Shown here piece by piece: positions 52,772-61,699 of a stretch of 64,000 nucleotides of DNA. The notes under the pieces were generated by a model that searched no databases, had not been told where the DNA came from, and saw only the letters and a list, made by a program, of their open reading frames with translations. Numbering within the stretch: the stretch's first letter is position 1; every line of letters starts with the position of its first letter. This stretch comes from Thermogladius calderae 1633. Lineage in GTDB: Archaea; Thermoproteota; Thermoprotei_A; Sulfolobales; Desulfurococcaceae. Both the position numbers and the translations under genes were made by a program. Location of the stretch: contig NC_017954.1 of the NCBI RefSeq assembly GCF_000264495.1, positions 992,001-1,056,000 of the forward strand, in the 5' to 3' direction.

Positions 52772-54019
52772 TTAATCCCCCTGGCGGCTTGGTCGCCTAG
52801 CGAGGCCCAGCACTTGCTGGACTACTCTCTCGGCACCTGTCGACGCCTCGAAGGGCTTTAGCTCAAGCACTACTACGTCGGGGCACCCCAGCGACTCCAA
52901 CAACTTTTTGGCTTCGACGCCTTTGCCTCCCCAGCCGTGGACGTCTACGAAAAGCACCTTGCCGCAGCCTGTCTTGTGCGCCACCAGCTCGAGCGTGTAC
53001 TTGACGAGGGGAAACATACTATTCTCGTACACGGTTGAGACGACCACAATTAGGCCGGCTCCGAGAGCGTCGTTGACGATGTCGCTGACGTGGTGGCGGT
53101 GCTTGTCGTTGAAACCGTGCAGGCTGACCTCCACGCCCTCTTCTTTGAGGCGCCGGCTCAGCTCTACAACTAGCTTCTCCGAGTGCCCGTACATTGAGGC
53201 GTAGAGAAGCAGGACCTTACCGCCTCTGCTAGTAGACCAGTCCAGGTATAGGTCGAGTAGACCGCTTGCCTCCGCTCTATCTAGGACGAGTCCGTGGCCG
53301 GGAGCCACAAGCTCGCTCGACGATATCGCCTCTTTTAGCTTACCGGACGCCTTCACCACGAAGTCCCTGTAGTGGGCTACGACGTCGGCGAAGTACTTGC
53401 GTGCGAGGGCGTAGTACTCTCTCCTCTGCTCCTCGCCGAGCTCCCTTAAAGCTACGGCCCTGTGGGAACCGAAGGAGCCGAAGATGTCGCAGGTGAAGAG
53501 CACGCCCAGCTCTTCTACTTGCGACACGATGGTCTCAGGCCAGTGGAGCCACGGGACGTGGCTGAACCTCAGGGTCAGTGAGCCTACCGACATCCTCTCG
53601 CCGTCGGCCACCGGCTTGAAGTCGGGCTCCAGCCCGTAGAAGTCCTTGATGAGCTTCCTGGTCAGGGGGTGGCCGAGGACCCTCACCCCCTTCTTAGCCT
53701 CGAGCACTTCAGGGAGGGAGCCCGAGTGGTCTGGCTCCATGTGGTTGACTACTACATGGCTAAGCCTGTCGAGGACGCCTAGCTGCCTCAGCTTGTCGAC
53801 TAGGAGAGGCCCGTAGCCGGTCTTCCAACCGTCGACGAGGATCACGCCCTGCCCATAGTCGACAACGTAAGCGTTGTAGGACACACCCTCGGGGATCTCC
53901 CAGAGGGCCTCGAAGAACTTAGTCTCGCCGTCGACCAGCTTAAGGACCTTAACGCCCGGCTTGACCTCGCCTACAACCACCTGGAAAGACCCGTGGTCTT
54001 CCACCGAGTAAGCCGGCAC
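52772..54019 (-). CDS. fprA: Flavodiiron protein (A-type flavoprotein)
   Basis: It reduces O2 to water (or NO to N2O) at a di-iron site using FMN, protecting anaerobes. The beta-lactamase-like domain keeps all ligands: H93, E95, D97 and H98 (NHMEPDH), H159 (WLHWPET), D178 (FTCDIFG) and H242 (APGHG). A flavodoxin domain follows from about 266, with the FMN phosphate loop YASMYGHSEKL, and the total is 415 residues. It is monocistronic and converges with the CoA operon. Confidence 0.92.
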   Translation of the reverse strand: MPAYSVEDHGSFQVVVGEVKPGVKVLKLVDGETKFFEALWEIPEGVSYNAYVVDYGQGVILVDGWKTGYGPLLVDKLRQLGVLDRLSHVVVNHMEPDHSGSLPEVLEAKKGVRVLGHPLTRKLIKDFYGLEPDFKPVADGERMSVGSLTLRFSHVPWLHWPETIVSQVEELGVLFTCDIFGSFGSHRAVALRELGEEQRREYYALARKYFADVVAHYRDFVVKASGKLKEAISSSELVAPGHGLVLDRAEASGLLDLYLDWSTSRGGKVLLLYASMYGHSEKLVVELSRRLKEEGVEVSLHGFNDKHRHHVSDIVNDALGAGLIVVVSTVYENSMFPLVKYTLELVAHKTGCGKVLFVDVHGWGGKGVEAKKLLESLGCPDVVVLELKPFEASTGAERVVQQVLGLARRPSRQGD

Positions 54020-54359
54020 CGTAAACCCTCACACCCCGTTATGTCAGTAGATTCTAATAAGCTCAGAACCACGAATCTTAGGAGTTTCTCCCCTGCCAGC
54101 TGGTATCAGAGGACTCGTCCCACCCTGTTTAGGCGTTGACCACAGTGCGCAGTGTGCCCCGGGATAGGAGGCTCAAGGACTCACTTCTCCTGGCCTTTCT
54201 AGGCGTGGAGTGTGGTGAATCCGGGATACACGAGGGGCTTAGCCTATAAAAGGGGTTTAAACCGCTACTCGCCGGAGTTACCCGGCGCTATAACACACGA
54301 GATCGACCGGCTGGGATACTAACGCGAAAGGCCCGTGTCGTTTGGGGGGAGGGGAAAAA
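54020..54359. other. Intergenic stretch between fprA and the broken phosphodiesterase gene
   Basis: I see no gene in these 340 bases. A GC-rich hairpin (CGCCGG at 54280-54285 with CCGGCG at 54292-54297, six-base loop) lies about 60 bases past the phosphodiesterase stop on the minus strand, followed on that strand by a CCCCTTTTATAGG tract. It could serve as a weak terminator or contain a distant promoter. The fprA promoter should be within 54030-54070, where A/T-rich TTATTAGAATC-like sequence occurs on the minus strand. Confidence 0.35.
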
Positions 54360-56108
54360 CTATTTGATCTTCCTCCTAGCCAGGAGGACGACAACGTACC
54401 CAATGACCGCTATAGCCATCAACGACCCCACGTACAATGGGTCGGTGTACTTCTCCATGACGGTCACGAGGCTGACAGACGTCCAGGTTGTAGTGCTTGT
54501 CTGTGTTATAGTACTTGTCTGTGTTAGAGTCTGCCAGGAGGTGACCGTAGACGTTACATACGAGGTGACCGTTTCAGTCTTCGTCTCCACCATTATGGTG
54601 TAGATTGGGCCTGTTATTGGTAGAGGGGTGCCAGTAGAATTCAGCGGTGGCTGTATACCGAGTAACATGGCAACAGTCGGCGCTACGCTAGTGGACTGGA
54701 CCAGCCCGAGGACGCCGTGCCCGACGCCGGCCCCCACAGCGGCGAAGACCGCGTAGAGCTCGGGGTAGTAGGGCAGGTCCTGGTGGTTAGCGGTAATGGT
54801 CTTCAGCGGGACTACGTCGACAAACGGGCTCCCGGTAGGGGAGAAGCCTCCCAATGGAGCGTAGCCGGGCTTCGTGCTGATAACCACGTCCCCGACTCTG
54901 TCACCCCAGAGACCGAAGGCCGCTGCCTCGCTCTTCTTCATGACCACGCTGAACACCGGCTCCTGGGTCACGGGGTCTCTGACAGAGGCTAGGGCGTCCA
55001 TGACCTTTGCGACAACGCTGTCGTAGTCTGACGGGTCTACGATCCCGCCTGCCTCCCTGCCCTTCAAGTTGATGAATACCTGGTTGTACCCGTTGTACCA
55101 CGCAACCGTCTCGTTCAGTAGGACTACTCCACCACTCCTCTTCAAGAGGCCGGCGTTCTCGAGAATGTTGTTTACGTACACCAGCTTGGCCACAGGCCAC
55201 TGGCCGTGGTCCGACACAACGATGACCGCCGTGTTCGAGAGGTCGACCTCCGTGAGTATCATTTGTACGAACTCGTCAGCCCACTTCACAGCCTGCTTCA
55301 CGTAGTTGACGTACTTGGGAGCCGTCTTCGGGTCGTAGTAGGGCATGCTCGGGTCTGTAAGGCCGAGGAACTGGTGGTAGACGTTGTCTACTATCGGGGT
55401 GTAGGTCATCAGGAGATTCCAGTCCGTGTTCTTGATAAGCCACCTCGTGAACTCCATGAAGAACCTGTTCGCGAAGTAAACCGTCTCCATGTAGGTGTCC
55501 TCGTCGTACCAGCCGTTTGCAAGACCGAAGTAGTCGCCGTCCGTTATCATACCCGTCTTCGTCACGACCTCGTTCCAAACCCTCCAGGCAACATCCCTAT
55601 TGCTGAACCACCTAGTTGCGGTCTCAAACGGCCTCGTGAGGCTCCTGTATACTCTGAAGTTTGTCAAGGAGAGGTTGAGGGCCTTGAAGAGCGGCGCTAT
55701 AACGTATGTGTTCCCCTTGTAGACGAGGGTTGTGTTCAAGGGCTTGCTCCACTCCCCCTCTCGCAGGACAGCCAGGGCGTTACTCAGGTCCTTAGACCTC
55801 GGGACTATAGCGACCCTGTCGGGGGTGCCCGAGCCGGTGGTGTCTACTATGTAGAAGTACCAGGTCTCGTCGCCGAACGTGAACGAAGCCTCCCAGGCCT
55901 TGTACACGGTGAGCCCAGGCAAACTACCGGTCCAGCCGGAGGCCTCCGCCACGTTCACGTAGTAGGCGGCAGGGACCGAGCGGTTGGTCGTGTAGAGGGC
56001 CGAGTTGGACGGCGGGCCCATGGAGGAGTCGTAGGGGTTGAACACCATCGAGCCCCTCATCTTCCCCTCCCAAGCCCACGGGTCGCTCTGCGGGAAGGGG
56101 TTCTGGTT
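54360..56108 (-). pseudogene. Surface alkaline-phosphatase-superfamily phosphodiesterase, 3' fragment
   Basis: The frame codes for the C-terminal two thirds of a nucleotide pyrophosphatase/phosphodiesterase-like ectoenzyme. Counted from ATG 56060 it keeps the late metal ligands D225 and H229 (TPIVDNVYH) and D284-H285 (VVSDHGQW), then a Thr/Ser-rich stalk and a C-terminal membrane helix (residues about 538-560) with basic end RRKIK. The N-terminal part with the first metal aspartate and the nucleophile threonine is absent. The frame reads sensibly past the ATG to a TGA at 56109-56111 (QNPFPQSDPWAWEGK), so the ATG is not a true start. The gene's promoter and signal peptide appear at 57561-57690, beyond a TnpB-like element. 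It is very likely inactive. Confidence 0.7.
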
Positions 56109-56286
56109 TCATAGCGGTTTGTGTTGGTTGATATCTCCGCTCGCCTCATCACCCCCTATCTAGCCTCCTCACCCGCTCTTCGGGAGCCTGTCTCCCTCGA
56201 GCGAATGAGGTGCTTCATAGAAGCCCTTCCTCCCCCTCACAACTGCTCATCGAGTTCATAGTGGGCTCCTCAATATATTTATTTTG

Positions 56287-56314
56287 GACAGAAACGTTTA
56301 TAAGCATTTCTGTC
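56287..56314. promoter_or_regulatory. 28-bp palindrome around the TATA-like box of the AbrB-like/TnpB-like pair
   Basis: GACAGAAA (56287-56294) and its exact inverse TTTCTGTC (56307-56314) flank CGTTTATAAGCA, whose centre TTATAA is itself palindromic. Twelve of fourteen base pairs match. The TTTATAA core lies 32-39 bases before the ATG at 56336, where a TATA box belongs. A dimeric protein bound here would block initiation; the small AbrB-like protein encoded next is the obvious candidate, but that is inference. Confidence 0.6.
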
Positions 56315-56335
56315 ATTCGATTATGTAGGGGACTG

Positions 56336-56488
56336 ATGATGTCTGAGACTTTCGTATTTAGGGCCACTCTTTCTAAGCTTGGGAGAGGAAAGTCCCTTGG
56401 CATCTATATTCCTAAGAGTGTTGCTATGAAGATGAAGCATCTGTATGGTAGAGAGGTGGTTGTGGTTGTCTACACTGTTGTTGAATAG
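56336..56488 (+). CDS. Small AbrB/MazE-like DNA-binding protein
   Basis: This 50-residue protein resembles the swapped-hairpin AbrB fold: a first strand FVFRATLSKLG, then GRGKSLGIYIPKSVAMKMK (the strand-helix unit seen in AbrB and MazE-type proteins), and a last strand EVVVVVYTVVE. ATG 56336 (or 56339) follows GGGGA. The stop codon overlaps the start of the TnpB-like gene. Such proteins act as dimers that bind palindromes and as antitoxin-type repressors. A palindrome covers its own TATA region. The family call rests on pattern, not on search. Confidence 0.6.
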   Translation: MMSETFVFRATLSKLGRGKSLGIYIPKSVAMKMKHLYGREVVVVVYTVVE

Positions 56489-57551
56489 AGAGAACATAGG
56501 GCGACTCATTGAAGCGGTGGCGGTGAATGGAAAACTGGTAGTAGAAGACGGGGAAGACTATATGAAGCTACTTAGGCTGGCGAGAGCCTATTCAAAGACC
56601 GTGAAGGCATCGGTGAATTATGTCATTAAGGGTGTCTCGCACAGCGATACGTCTAAACGCCTATACAGTATATTACCGGACTATGTGTATCTCGAAACAG
56701 CTTATAAAAACGCTAAGACCATAGTGTCGTCTGCGACAAAATGTGAGATAAAGAGGTTCTGGACTGCCTCGAGGGGGAACAGGTTCGACTATGGGAATAG
56801 GAATATAAAGCTGGTACCTAGAGAAGGCTTCTTTGAAGTACTGATTAAATATCCTTGGGACAGAAGCTGGATTAGAGCTAAAGCCTTCTTCGGCGAGAAG
56901 TACATTCCCATGCTTAGAGAGCTCGTGGAGCTGGCAAGCAGAAGAGAAGAAGGCTATGGTGTGGTAATAAGCTTTAAGGAGTATCCCAAGATACATATTC
57001 AGGTTCCTATACAGCTATACCTGAAACACTTCTCGAATACCCAGCAAACCAGTGGCAGAGGCTTTGTGGCTGGTTTTGATTTGAATAGCGATAGGGTCAA
57101 TATGGTAATTGTGGATAGAGATGGCGAAATAGTTTATGTGAAGAGTGTTAGGTTCCCCGAGGTGACGTCACACGGTTCTCCTGCCGAATTAAACAAGCAG
57201 AAAAGACTGCAAGCATTGTCTCGTTTAATCAGGTTAGCAAAGCTAGTGGGGGCAACCCATGTAGCTTTCGAAAACCTCCTCGATATTAAAAAGAGGAGGT
57301 ATACCAGAAGCCCTAGTGCTAATAGGAAGATAAGTAGATTCGCTAAGAGGCAGCTTTTACTACACGGTATATTGAGGAGCTTGAGAGAGGGATTGTGTGT
57401 AGTGCTAGTAAACCCGAAGGGCACGACAAAATCAGAAGAGCACGAGAGGATCATGAAGACGAGAGGGCTAGACAGACACATGGCATCCGCATACCTAATA
57501 GCCTTAAGAGGGCTAAGTAGGATTCATATCAATAGCTATAAACAGACATAA
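56481..57551 (+). CDS. TnpB-like RuvC nuclease lacking the zinc ribbon
   Basis: This protein of about 356 residues is related to IS200/IS605 TnpB, the RNA-guided nuclease ancestor of Cas12. Counted from TTG 56481, the RuvC residues are D200 (GFDLNSD), E264 (VAFENLL) and D331 (GLDRHMASAYLIAL), so the catalytic triad is complete. The usual four-cysteine zinc ribbon between the second and third motifs is missing; its place is taken by VNPKGTTKSEEHERIMKTR. The N-terminal half is helical and basic, as in the RNA-binding part of TnpB. Start TTG 56481 overlaps the small gene's stop; starts back to GTG 56445 are open. Similar zinc-less proteins are annotated as TnpB-related accessory proteins. Confidence 0.75.
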   Translation: MNRENIGRLIEAVAVNGKLVVEDGEDYMKLLRLARAYSKTVKASVNYVIKGVSHSDTSKRLYSILPDYVYLETAYKNAKTIVSSATKCEIKRFWTASRGNRFDYGNRNIKLVPREGFFEVLIKYPWDRSWIRAKAFFGEKYIPMLRELVELASRREEGYGVVISFKEYPKIHIQVPIQLYLKHFSNTQQTSGRGFVAGFDLNSDRVNMVIVDRDGEIVYVKSVRFPEVTSHGSPAELNKQKRLQALSRLIRLAKLVGATHVAFENLLDIKKRRYTRSPSANRKISRFAKRQLLLHGILRSLREGLCVVLVNPKGTTKSEEHERIMKTRGLDRHMASAYLIALRGLSRIHINSYKQT

Positions 57552-57560
57552 AACCCAAAA

Positions 57561-57644
57561 CAGCGGTCGTAGGGCGTAACTCGGCGGTGTGACCGAGACC
57601 AATAGGACTGCGAGCACTATAGCGAGGACGAGCGCCCTATTCAT
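57561..57644 (-). pseudogene. Signal-peptide fragment of the disrupted phosphodiesterase gene
   Basis: From ATG 57644 the minus strand reads MNRALVLAIVLAVLLVSV followed by TPPSYA-LRPL: a textbook signal peptide with a basic start, a hydrophobic core and an Ala-ending cleavage site after residue 24. GAGGGTG lies six bases upstream as ribosome site. The frame then runs into the TnpB-like element and stops at 57513. Position and direction fit the lost 5' end of the surface phosphodiesterase at 54360-56108. Perhaps 200-260 codons between them are missing, so insertion was accompanied by deletion. Confidence 0.6.
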
Positions 57645-57680
57645 ACAACACCCTCATTAGAATAAATTTGTCGGCGCGAG

Positions 57681-57690
57681 GGTATAAGCC
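57681..57690 (-). promoter_or_regulatory. TATA box of the disrupted phosphodiesterase gene
   Basis: The minus strand reads GCTTATACCC about 37-46 bases before the ATG at 57644, giving a short leader that includes the GAGGGTG ribosome site. The remaining bases 57691-57899 hold no gene; a GGGCT...AGCCC inverted repeat at 57767-57802 followed by TTTTCTTC may be a + strand terminator. Confidence 0.4.
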
Positions 57691-57899
57691 TGCGGAGGGT
57701 AGAGCGTTCAAGAAACCAGCGACCACGAGCACACAACGCCTAAGCTAGATGACAAGCCACAGAGTAGGGCTACGGGTTGGCCTAACGGGCCGGGCTCAGC
57801 CCTTTTCTTCACTTCACCAGTCCGTGGAGGTGCATTTCATCACTACTCTAACTATCCCGCTAAGACGGCTTATAATCCCCCGACATGGGCGGGCAGCGT

Positions 57900-60569
57900 T
57901 TAGTCGTAGACCCACACTTTCTTCCTAACCTCGTCTATCAGTATTATCGCTGCCGACGGTAAGAAGGCTATGACCGCTAGTTCGACCGGGCCTAACGGCA
58001 CTACGCGAAACAGGCTGCTGAGCGGGGTGTACAAGACGATCAACTGGAGTCCCAACGAGGCCAGGAGAGCCGGTGGCAGCCACTTGTTCCAGGCCAGCCT
58101 GAAGAGCGAGTGCCGCTCGCTACGCGAGGCCATCGCTCTACCGAACTCTGAGAGGGCTATCGTAGTGAAGGCGACCGTCCTGGCGTACTCGAGCCCCTTG
58201 GAGAGGGACTGAGCGAACAGCCCTATCGCGAAGGCCGCTATGACTACACCGGTGAGCGTGTAGTAGAGCAGCTTCTTCCCTGTTACCAGCCTCGCCCCTC
58301 TCGGCCTGGGCGGCCTCGTGTAGAGGCCCGGCTCGGGGGGCTCTAGACCCAGTGCGAGGGCTGGGAAGGCGTCTGTCGTCACGTTGATCCAGAGGAGGTG
58401 GACCGGTTCGAGGATGTAGGGCAGGCCTAGGAGCTCCGCTCCGAAGACGGAGCTGACCTCGCCGAGGTTGCAGGAGAGTAGGTAGGAGATCGGCTTCTTC
58501 AGGTTTTCGTATATCCACCTCCCCATCTTGATCGCCTCCACGATCGTAGCGTAGTTGTCGTCTAGTAGAACCAGCTGAGAGACCTCCTTAGCGACGTCCG
58601 TCCCCCTGACTCCCATCGCGACCCCGACGTCGGCCTCCTTGAGCGCTGGGGCGTCGTTCACGCCGTCCCCTGTCATGGCGACCCTGTACCCCCTCTTCTT
58701 CAGCGCCCTTACGATCCTCAGCTTGTGCTCGGGCGTTACCCTCGCGTACACGGAGACCTTGTCAACTACCCTCGCGAGCTCCTCGTCGCTCATCCTGTCT
58801 AGTTGCCAGCCCTCTAGGACGTTGTCCTCGCCTACCTCGAGGCCGATCATCCTCGCAACGGCCATGGCTGTGAGCTTGTGGTCCCCCGTGACCATGACCG
58901 TCCTCACACCCATCCTCTTGGCCTCCTCGACAGCCTCCCTCACACCCTCGCGTGGAGGGTCTATGATAGCCATCAAGCCGACGAAGACGAGACCGTTCTC
59001 TGGGTCGTCCCCCTCGCCTGACAGCCTCTTGTACGCGATGCTGAGCACCCTGAACCCCTGTGAAGAGTAGTACTCGATCCTCTTCATGACCGTCTCCACG
59101 TCTAGTGGCGTAATCGCCTCCTCGCCCGAGGGCCGCAAGATGCCCGCGGAGTTCTTTAGTACCACCTCGGGGGCGCCGGTGACCACGGAGACTAGGCCGC
59201 CGTTGTGCTCGTGCACCGTGCTCCTCATCTTCCTGAACCGGTCGAACGGGTTCTCCGAGACGAGCCTGTACTTCTCCTTGACCTCGCCGACCCTACCTGG
59301 GCCGACGACCTTTACACCCATCACGAAGACGGCCAGCTCGGTCGGCGACTTCCTAGTCGCCAGGCTCTCCAGGCCCGCGACGTCTATCGTGTAAGCAGTG
59401 TGTGCTAGGGCCAGCTCGCCCACTTTCTCGAGCAGGCGATCGTCGGCGTCTCGCGTAATCGGTCTCGCCTCCCCCTCGACTCTGAAGCCCTCGCCCGTGA
59501 ACTCGAACTCGCCGCCTGTTGTCCAGAGGTACTTGACCATCATCTCCCCCCTGGTCACAGTACCCGTCTTGTCCGTGCAGATCACGTTGACCGAGCCCAG
59601 CGCCTCGACGGCGGCCAGTCTCCTCACAAGGGCCTTCTTCTCCGCCATCTTCCTAGCCCCTATCGCGAGCAGGCCCGTCGCAATGGCGGGGAGCCCCTCC
59701 GGGACTGCTGCGACGGCCAGCGCTATGGCTACGAGGAGGGCTGTCAGTAAACTGGTCTTCTCGACGAGGAGCGTAGTCGCGAAGACGACGCCGGATATCC
59801 CGAGTATTACAAAGCCCACCTTCCTACCCAGGTCCTCCAGCTCCACCTCTAGGGGAGTTGGCTGCTCCTCCGCCTCCTCCACGGCCCTCGTTATCCCCCC
59901 CAGCAATGTCCTCGGCCCTGTTGCCACCACGACACCCCTGCCCCTCCCCCTAACCACTGTGGTTCCCATGAACGCCATGTTCGCCCTGTCGCCGAGGGGG
60001 GTCTCAGGCGGGAGTACTTGCTCGTGGTCCTTCTGGACTGGAGCGGACTCGCCCGTGAGAGAGGACTCGTCTACCTCTAGGTTGTCGCTCAATACAAGCC
60101 TGAGGTCGGCCGGTACCCTGTCCCCCTCCTCTACCAACACTATGTCTCCCGGCACCAGCCTAGAGGCCTCCACGACCTTGGTAACGCCGCCCCTGATAAC
60201 CTTGGCTGTCGGCGACGCGAGCTTCCGCAGCTCTTGCAGCGCTCTCTCGGCCCTGTACTCCTGGACAAAGCCCATAACGCCCATGACGAAGACCACGGCG
60301 AGGATCAGGGCGGCGTCTAAGAGCTCCCCTAAAAACCCCGAGATCACGCTGGCGGCCACGAGGATCAGTATCAGGGCGTTCGTGAACTGCCTCGCGAAGA
60401 TCAGGGCCGGGTGCCTCCGCTTGGCCTCGAGGATGTTCGGGCCGTAGGCCTGGAGCCTCCTCTCCGCCTCCTCCTCGCTCAGACCCCGGAGGCTCGACCC
60501 CAGCTTCTCAAGAACCTCGTCCACGCTCAGCGAGTGCCACGGAGCGGTCTCGACGCTTGTCTGCCCCAA
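57900..60569 (-). CDS. P2A-type Ca2+-transporting P-type ATPase
   Basis: This 889-residue cation pump shows TGES (172-175) in the actuator domain, the phosphorylated aspartate D333 in CTDKTGT, TGDGVNDAPALKEADVG in the hinge, and PEGLP (290-294) in membrane segment 4. NVTTDAFPALALGLEPPE in segment 6 resembles SERCA/PMR1 pumps, so Ca2+ (or Mn2+) export is likely. The N-terminal cation-ATPase domain (HSLSVDEVLEKLGSS) is complete, and C-terminal helices M7-M10 are present. Start TTG 60569. It stands alone. Confidence 0.9.
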   Translation of the reverse strand: MGQTSVETAPWHSLSVDEVLEKLGSSLRGLSEEEAERRLQAYGPNILEAKRRHPALIFARQFTNALILILVAASVISGFLGELLDAALILAVVFVMGVMGFVQEYRAERALQELRKLASPTAKVIRGGVTKVVEASRLVPGDIVLVEEGDRVPADLRLVLSDNLEVDESSLTGESAPVQKDHEQVLPPETPLGDRANMAFMGTTVVRGRGRGVVVATGPRTLLGGITRAVEEAEEQPTPLEVELEDLGRKVGFVILGISGVVFATTLLVEKTSLLTALLVAIALAVAAVPEGLPAIATGLLAIGARKMAEKKALVRRLAAVEALGSVNVICTDKTGTVTRGEMMVKYLWTTGGEFEFTGEGFRVEGEARPITRDADDRLLEKVGELALAHTAYTIDVAGLESLATRKSPTELAVFVMGVKVVGPGRVGEVKEKYRLVSENPFDRFRKMRSTVHEHNGGLVSVVTGAPEVVLKNSAGILRPSGEEAITPLDVETVMKRIEYYSSQGFRVLSIAYKRLSGEGDDPENGLVFVGLMAIIDPPREGVREAVEEAKRMGVRTVMVTGDHKLTAMAVARMIGLEVGEDNVLEGWQLDRMSDEELARVVDKVSVYARVTPEHKLRIVRALKKRGYRVAMTGDGVNDAPALKEADVGVAMGVRGTDVAKEVSQLVLLDDNYATIVEAIKMGRWIYENLKKPISYLLSCNLGEVSSVFGAELLGLPYILEPVHLLWINVTTDAFPALALGLEPPEPGLYTRPPRPRGARLVTGKKLLYYTLTGVVIAAFAIGLFAQSLSKGLEYARTVAFTTIALSEFGRAMASRSERHSLFRLAWNKWLPPALLASLGLQLIVLYTPLSSLFRVVPLGPVELAVIAFLPSAAIILIDEVRKKVWVYD

Positions 60570-60672
60570 TACGGTTCCCAGGACGAGTTAATACCGGTGA
60601 CCGGGTAATATAAGAGAGATGGCAAGCCGGGTGGTCTAGCGTCGACACAAGGGTAGGCGGTCTAGACCGTCC

Positions 60673-61699
60673 ATGGCCCCCGCGGGCGAGGCTTCAGGAG
60701 CCCCTGCGAGACGGCTACGCTAGGTGCCTCGTCTGCGAAAGGGGGTGTACTATACCCCCCGGTGGGCGTGGGGCCTGCTGGAACTACACCAACGTGGGCG
60801 GCGTCCTCTACGCGACGGGGTACGGGAAGCTGAGCGCAGTCGAGGTCAGGCCGATCGAGATCAAACCCCTGTTCCACTACTGGCCTAACTCCCTGGCACT
60901 GACCTACAGCAACTACGGCTGCAACTTCTACTGCCCCTGGTGCCAGAACAACCACTTAAGCTACGCTAGGCCACCGGAGCAAGGCGAGGTCACGCCTCTG
61001 GAGGAGCTGGTCGAGCTCGCCATATTGAGCGGGGCCGACGGGTTGTCGGCGAGCTTCAACGAGCCGGCTACCCAGTTCGACTACGTCGTCGACGCTACCT
61101 TACTCGCTAGGGAGAGAGGGCTCTACTCGATGGTGGTCACCAACATGTACTACACCGAGAGCGCGCTCAGGAAGCTTGTGGAGGCGGGCGTCGACGGCTT
61201 CTCGGCGGACGTCAAGGGGTGCCCGGGTATGACGAGGGCGCTCAAGGGAGTAAGCCACGAGGTGGTGTTCAGGAACGCGAGAGCGGCACTAGACCTAGGG
61301 GCGCACGTCGAGATGGTCTACCTCGTCGTGACAAACACGAACGACAGCGAGGACTGCTACAAGTGGATAGTAGACAAGCACCTCGATTTACTCGGGACGG
61401 ACGTCCCTCTCCACGTCAACAGGTACTACCCGGCCCACAGGTGGAGGGAGCCCCCGACACCGCTGAGCAAGCTCATGGAGATAAGGGAGTACGCTAGGAG
61501 GAGCGGGCTGAACTACGTCTACGTGGGGAACGTCGGCGACCCGGAGCTCGAGACTACCCGCTGCCCGAGGTGCGGTAAAGTGCTGGTCAGGAGGTCTGGT
61601 TACAGGGTCACGTACTTCAACGCTGTTCGGGAAGAGGGGAAGTACAAGTGCCCGAGGTGCGGGCTCACTATACCGATACGGGGCAGGTACGTGCCGTGA
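60673..61699 (+). CDS. amrS: AmmeMemoRadiSam-system radical SAM protein, start region frame-disturbed
   Basis: The frame shows the radical SAM cluster motif CNFYCPWC (C-x3-C-x2-C), SASFNEPATQ and the AdoMet-binding region, and ends with a zinc-ribbon pair of CPRCG motifs. It belongs to the group found with AMMECR1 and Memo proteins, whose reaction is unknown. GTG 60794 is the first standard start, but the same frame upstream (60704-60793) codes for the family's N-terminus RCLVCERGCTIPPGGRGACWNY. No ATG, GTG or TTG precedes it in frame. An ATG at 60673 is joined to it if one C of the C5 run 60677-60681 is dropped, giving MAPRARLQEPL. Frameshift, sequence error or a CTG 60704 start are the options. 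Confidence 0.75.

Larger units (their letters stand above)
56112..57560 (+). mobile_element. TnpB-like element with AbrB-like partner (IS200/IS605-related), ends approximate
   Basis: This block is visibly more A/T-rich than the DNA around it, and its codons prefer A/T third bases. It contains a small AbrB-like gene and a TnpB-like nuclease gene, and it separates the two remains of one minus-strand gene. No tnpA (Y1 transposase) is present, so it would be a non-autonomous or relic element. The right end must be within about 10-15 bases of the tnpB stop, because the signal-peptide code of the host gene resumes by 57561. The left end is near 56112, where the host reading frame stops making sense. 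I see no terminal repeat or target duplication, as expected for this family. Confidence 0.6.

Noticed and set aside
54280-54297. Hairpin CGCCGG/CCGGCG as a definite terminator
   Set aside because: The stem is only six pairs, and archaeal termination depends mainly on T-runs; the tract after it is not a clean T-run. Mentioned only as a possibility.
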